Positions 63,212-64,000 of a stretch of 64,000 nucleotides of DNA are shown here, piece by piece. The stretch is taken from the NCBI GenBank assembly GCA_030549495.1, contig JAUIRK010000370.1, forward strand, positions 1 through 64,000, read 5' to 3'. The first letter of the stretch is position 1, and every line of letters begins with the position of its first letter. Made by a program: the position numbers and the translations under genes. Under the pieces are notes generated by a model, which saw only the letters and a program-made list of their open reading frames with translations, did not search any database and had not been told where the DNA came from. The stretch comes from Nectonema munidae. Lineage: Eukaryota; Nematomorpha; Nectonematoida; Nectonematidae.

Positions 63212-64000
63212 TTAGGATGGTCCTTATTTTAAAATTTTATTTTTTTTAAATTTCTCAGCATTCCACTCGTTTGCTGTTTTATAAAATGGCTACATGTAAA
63301 AAATGATTAAAAATAAATTTTATTTGAAGGTCGCTCAAAAGTAAACTATAAATAGTTTTTTGGTATTTAAATGTAAGTTTATGATTTTTTTTGTATTGTT
63401 AAAATTCATATTGCAGCCTTAAAAGCAGCACGACTGAATCTAAGATTACTAGAAGCAAGTCTTTTAACTGGTTAATTCGATTTTAAAAAATGCAAATAAT
63501 TGGTGCAAAATTAACATCAACCAGACGAGTTTTATGCTTATTTTTTTTATCATCATAAAACATTGATAAAACAATTCGAGATAGTGCTAAACTTGGCATT
63601 CATAAAGTTTCATTATTTTGGAATAAATCGAGAATTCCACTTTCACGAAAACAAGAAATTTTTTTGAGAAATACAAAAAGTTAAAAAAGAATTCTTCAAA
63701 GAAACACGCCAAAAGAAAAATTATTTGTTCAGCAATTAGGTCATTTATTTGACATCGCTCATCTGCGTGTTCTCAATTTAATCAAAATTGATGAAGATAG
63801 AAAATTTTTAATTGCTAAGATCTGCAAGGTTGTTTAGGATCTCTGGATAAATTAGACGCTAAAAGAAAAAAGATTGCAAAAAAGAAAACAAGCTGAATTG
63901 ATTATAGAGAAAAAATGAATATGGAAGATCAAAAAGTGGGAGAAGTTTTAGTTTGAAAATGAAGAAGATGCCTTATTAGATGAAAGTTATAAAAGCAAAA
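63212..64000 (+). mobile_element. 5' part of a second hAT-like/unnamed-family transposon, runs off the window
   Basis: From 63,490 a broken plus-strand frame reads IIGAKLTSTRRVLCLFF and KLGIHKVSLFWNKSRIPLSR. It continues with LFVQQLGHLFDIAHLRVLNL, IKIDEDRKFLIAK and ENEEDALLDESYKSK to the edge. The FWxKxRIP...LFDIAH...EDxxFL order is one I recall from uncharacterised invertebrate transposon proteins. It parallels the LFVIAK...KEDK order of the 57-59 kb element, so the two belong to one broad group but different families. Several stops and frame changes. TAGGATGGTCCTTATTTT at 63,212 may be its terminus, which is a guess. Confidence 0.55.

Overview
This 64-kb window is AT-rich animal nuclear DNA, most likely from an arthropod or a similar invertebrate. 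The evidence is a large AT-rich satellite, several eukaryotic DNA transposon families (three piggyBac-type, one Tigger/pogo-type, hAT-like), a decayed LINE, and very short spliceosomal introns (48-55 bp) where a gene model can be built. There is no bacterial gene organisation, and I cannot name the species.

Layout. 1-25,025: a satellite array of alternating ~62- and ~63-bp monomers with higher-order structure; it enters from the left edge. 25,026-28,459: a piggyBac transposon (minus strand) inserted into the satellite. Its ~566-aa transposase is open across one 48-bp intron. 28,456-29,041: the rest of the satellite. 29,390-29,760: a degenerate ~50-bp tandem repeat. 29,797-31,379: a G-rich ~31-bp minisatellite. 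32,830-33,925: a ~151-bp tandem repeat with internal inverted repeats. 33,926-41,700: mostly empty AT-rich DNA, holding the only convincing host gene, three small minus-strand exons of a secreted phospholipase A2-like protein (38,783-39,307) that lacks the usual His-Asp pair, plus a less AT-rich island at 40.8-41.5 kb. 41,710-48,423: two more, older piggyBac relics of different families, both on the minus strand. 49,671-53,887: short hAT- and pogo-type non-autonomous pieces and a perfect 74-bp repeat pair. 54,303-55,960: a decayed non-LTR retrotransposon. 56,760-60,020: a Tigger transposase pseudogene split by a younger ~2.2-kb hAT-like transposon, flanked on both sides by CGATGCAT. 60,020-63,210: nothing recognised. 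63,212-64,000: the start of another transposon from the same broad group as the inserted one, running off the right edge.

Almost everything here is repeat: satellite turnover on the left, and serial transposon invasion with nesting on the right. The points most worth following are the intact spliced piggyBac inside a TTAA-rich satellite, the ~1-kb satellite block present twice at ~99.8% identity 8.8 kb apart, the PLA2-like gene without its catalytic dyad, and the dated nesting of one transposon inside another.
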